This document shows positions 62,548 to 64,000 of a DNA stretch of 64,000 nucleotides, piece by piece. The translations under genes were made by a program, and so were the position numbers. Each line of letters begins with the position of its first letter. Position 1 is the first letter of the stretch. Under the pieces are notes generated by a model. That model did not search any database, was not told the DNA's origin, and was given only the letters and a program-made list of their open reading frames with translations. The stretch comes from JAGVSZ01 sp963716855 (GTDB lineage Bacteria > Pseudomonadota > Gammaproteobacteria > Burkholderiales > SG8-39): positions 124,001 through 188,000 of the forward strand of contig CAVQUV010000004.1 of assembly GCA_963716855.1 (NCBI GenBank), given 5' to 3'.

Positions 62548-62934
62548 ATGAAGCGCGCCCTTCAAGTCACCCTCGCGGTTCTGAGTCTGCTCCCCCTGAC
62601 TTTCGGCACGCTCGGCCTGTTCCTGGGCGTCGGCATGTACCTTCCGGCTGAGGCGGCAACGCCGAAACTCGACAGCCAGTTTCGGTTCATGTCCGGTTGG
62701 GACGTGGGTCTTGCCTTCGTTGCCTGGTGGTTCATTCCGAACATCGAGCGCCACGGCGGCTTGTTCAAACTCGTCTGTCTCGCGGTCTTTCTCGGAGGCC
62801 TTGGCCGCTTGGCTGCCTGGTTCTTCACCGGTGCACCGGGAGCCGCCTTCGTTGCGGTAGCGGCCGTAGAGTTGCTTGTTCCAGCGCTCATTCCTTGGCA
62901 GGCTCACGTCGCACGCGCCAGTGATGACGCCTGA
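62548..62934 (+). CDS. cassette 24: DUF4345 membrane protein
   Basis: A 128-residue inner-membrane protein of the DUF4345 family with four helices. The family block LDSQFRFMSGWDVGLAFVAW and FIPNIERHGGLFKLVCLAVF is clear; GGLGRLAAWFFTGAPGAA follows. Function unknown. It starts six bases after the core and has no strong ribosome site. The stop codon lies within the attC R'' box. Confidence 0.85.
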   Translation: MKRALQVTLAVLSLLPLTFGTLGLFLGVGMYLPAEAATPKLDSQFRFMSGWDVGLAFVAWWFIPNIERHGGLFKLVCLAVFLGGLGRLAAWFFTGAPGAAFVAVAAVELLVPALIPWQAHVARASDDA

Positions 62935-63000
62935 CCTTTCCATCGAGCGGACTTGCTCCGGCCTACGGCCTCCGCAAGCCGCTCATGTCACACGTTGGCA
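62929..63000 (+). other. attC 24
   Basis: 72 bases. R'' GCCTGAC (one mismatch from the complement of TTAGGC at its cassette's start), R' GTTGGCA. Confidence 0.82.
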
Positions 63001-63058
63001 CCCAAGGGTCCACCATGCAGTCCTCGAGTTCATCTCTTCAACCGGAGAAGGAGTTCGC

Positions 63059-63682
63059 ATGAGAGCAATCGCGCAACGGCTTGTGAGGATCTTCGCTCTC
63101 TTTGCTTTCGCATCGGCGTGCTCACACGCGCAGACGGTCGACGTGAAGGCGCTGGCCGAAACCCTGAAGCAAGGCGGTTACGTCATCGTCTTTCGCCACG
63201 GAGCAACCAATCGCGACCAAGCGGACACCGATCCCTTGAATCACGAGAATGTTGCCAAGCAGCGCCTGTTGAGTGAAAGTGGCAAGAAAGTGGCCAAGCA
63301 GGTTGGTGAGTCATTCAAGGCAATGCAAATTCCGCTTGGCAAGGTTTACACCAGCAAGTTCAACCGGGCGGTGGAAACGGGAAGGCTGATCAGTGGCAGT
63401 GAGGTGTCGTCCATCCTCGATATCACTGAGGGCGGTCTTGTCGTCACTCCGATCGAAAATGATCGTCGGGCTGAGGCATTGAGGACGATGGCAGCGACGC
63501 CTCCAGACGCCGGGAAGAACACGCTGCTGGTAACTCACAAACCGAACATCATCGATGCGTTCGGAAAGGACTGGTTTGAAGTCAGAGAGGGCGAGGCGTC
63601 GATCTTCCGACCGGTTGGCGCCGGAAAGGCGGTCCTGGTCGCTCGCGTCCAGGCTGTCGAATGGGTACAGGCCACAAAGTGA
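63059..63682 (+). CDS. cassette 25: exported histidine phosphatase
   Basis: A 207-residue exported protein of the histidine phosphatase (phosphoglycerate mutase-like) family. Signal peptide LVRIFALFAFASACSHAQ, then GGYVIVFRHGATNRDQADTD with the catalytic RHG histidine, YTSKFNRAVETGRLISGSEV with the conserved arginine, and NTLLVTHKPNIIDAFGKDWF with the second histidine. Probably a periplasmic phosphatase, possibly acting on sugar phosphates or phytate-like substrates. GGAGAAGGAG provides the ribosome site. Confidence 0.88.
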   Translation: MRAIAQRLVRIFALFAFASACSHAQTVDVKALAETLKQGGYVIVFRHGATNRDQADTDPLNHENVAKQRLLSESGKKVAKQVGESFKAMQIPLGKVYTSKFNRAVETGRLISGSEVSSILDITEGGLVVTPIENDRRAEALRTMAATPPDAGKNTLLVTHKPNIIDAFGKDWFEVREGEASIFRPVGAGKAVLVARVQAVEWVQATK

Positions 63683-63708
63683 CCCCTGCTACCGGTCTCG
63701 CGGCACGC

Positions 63709-63780
63709 GCCTAATCCTTCGCTCCAGCCGGCGTGCTACGGCCTGCGGCCTCCACATGCGGCTGAGCTCAAGCGTCGGGC
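63709..63780 (+). other. attC 25, degenerate cores
   Basis: 72 bases, related to attC 4 and 12. Both cores deviate: R'' GCCTAAT (C lost) and R' GTCGGGC (T lost). R'' also fails to complement its cassette's start core (GTTGGCA). Probably inactive. Confidence 0.78.
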
Positions 63781-63815
63781 GCCTTGGTGAGAATCCGAGA
63801 TCCGGGGGGCGTAAG

Positions 63816-64000
63816 GTGAGGAAGGTTGCGGTCTTCGGCAACGCGGGTAGCGGCAAATCCACCCTGGCCCGCAAGTTGGCAGAGCTGACGAGCCTGCCTC
63901 TTTACCCGTTGGACATGATCCAGTACCGAGCGGGCGGCGGCGAGGTTCCACGTGATGAGTACTTGAGGGCGCACGCAGAATTGTTGAGACGTGACGCGTG
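63816..64000 (+). CDS. cassette 26: P-loop kinase-like protein, cut by window edge
   Basis: The first 61 codons of a nucleotide-binding protein: GTG start, then RKVAVFGNAGSGKSTLARKL with a complete Walker A (GNAGSGKST), SLPLYPLDMIQYRAG and GGGEVPRDEYLRAHAELLRR. This matches small adenylate-kinase-like or topology-modulation proteins. The reading frame is open at base 64,000. It shows that the cassette array continues. Confidence 0.8.
   Translation, partial: MRKVAVFGNAGSGKSTLARKLAELTSLPLYPLDMIQYRAGGGEVPRDEYLRAHAELLRRDA

Larger units (their letters stand above)
41931..64000 (+). mobile_element. chromosomal integron, right end outside the window
   Basis: An integrase gene reading left, an attI region, and at least 25 attC-bounded cassettes whose genes all read right. 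This is the layout of a sedentary chromosomal integron. No transposase, sulfonamide-resistance gene or other class 1 marker is present. Cassette DNA looks less GC-rich than the backbone, and attC sites fall into several sequence groups. The array continues past base 64,000. Confidence 0.95.

Noticed and set aside
41931..64000. Class 1 clinical integron
   Set aside because: No qacE, sul1 or known resistance cassette; the integrase sits in a housekeeping context with many non-resistance cassettes.

Overview
This is a GC-rich chromosomal window from a betaproteobacterium, most likely Burkholderiales or a close uncultured relative. The evidence is the gene order sdhC-sdhD-sdhA-sdhB-sdhE-gltA-sucA-sucB-lpd-zapE, a Bug/TctC-type receptor, a PF10136-type recombinase-like membrane protein and a twin-arginine LivK. 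Genus cannot be told from the sequence alone. No tRNA, rRNA or CRISPR was recognised.

Bases 1-41,930 are housekeeping backbone. From the left come acetyl-CoA synthetase (cut by the window edge), isocitrate lyase, a UPF0114 membrane protein, a PQQ-type sugar dehydrogenase, a transglutaminase-like protein, an AA_synth protein and a SET-domain protein. Four tandem tiny lipoproteins ending in GFPQY follow, then a GlcG-like / propionyl-CoA synthetase / acryloyl-CoA reductase operon and the long leftward TCA operon (24,137 down to 12,005). Malate dehydrogenase, a CoA-ester lyase, a thioredoxin-like protein and aconitase run divergently to the right. Then come a SlyD-type isomerase, a 3-hydroxyanthranilate dioxygenase / ACMS decarboxylase pair, a complete livK-livH-livM-livG-livF transporter and two exported proteins.

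From 41,931 to the right edge the window is a chromosomal integron: a tyrosine integrase (IntI, leftward), a control and attI region, then at least 25 gene cassettes, all reading rightward and each followed by an attC site. In 16 cassettes the R'' box is an exact complement of the core at the start of the same cassette, which is the expected signature of a once-circular unit; six more differ by one base. Cassettes encode a zinc-ribbon HEPN-like protein, a TIMP/NTR-like secreted protein, a DUF4239 protein, an FHA protein, a Bug receptor, an APH-like kinase, a HIT protein, a BrnT/BrnA toxin-antitoxin pair, an amidohydrolase, a VOC protein, a two-hydrolase cassette with a BTAD regulator fusion, a lipocalin-like protein, a DUF938 methyltransferase, several small membrane proteins, a histidine phosphatase and, cut by the edge, a P-loop kinase. 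Three junctions show decay: a lost core at 52,846, a deletion that fused an attC remnant to a 5'-truncated methyltransferase at 61,928, and a degenerate site at 63,709.

Two further points matter. Between gltA and sucA lies a 14-bp tandem repeat that creates five overlapping five-codon ORFs (MNDQR). Nine genes are broken by frameshifts, and all 15 inferred lesions are single-base insertions, 11 of them in the liv operon. This pattern points to insertion-biased sequencing error rather than gene decay.
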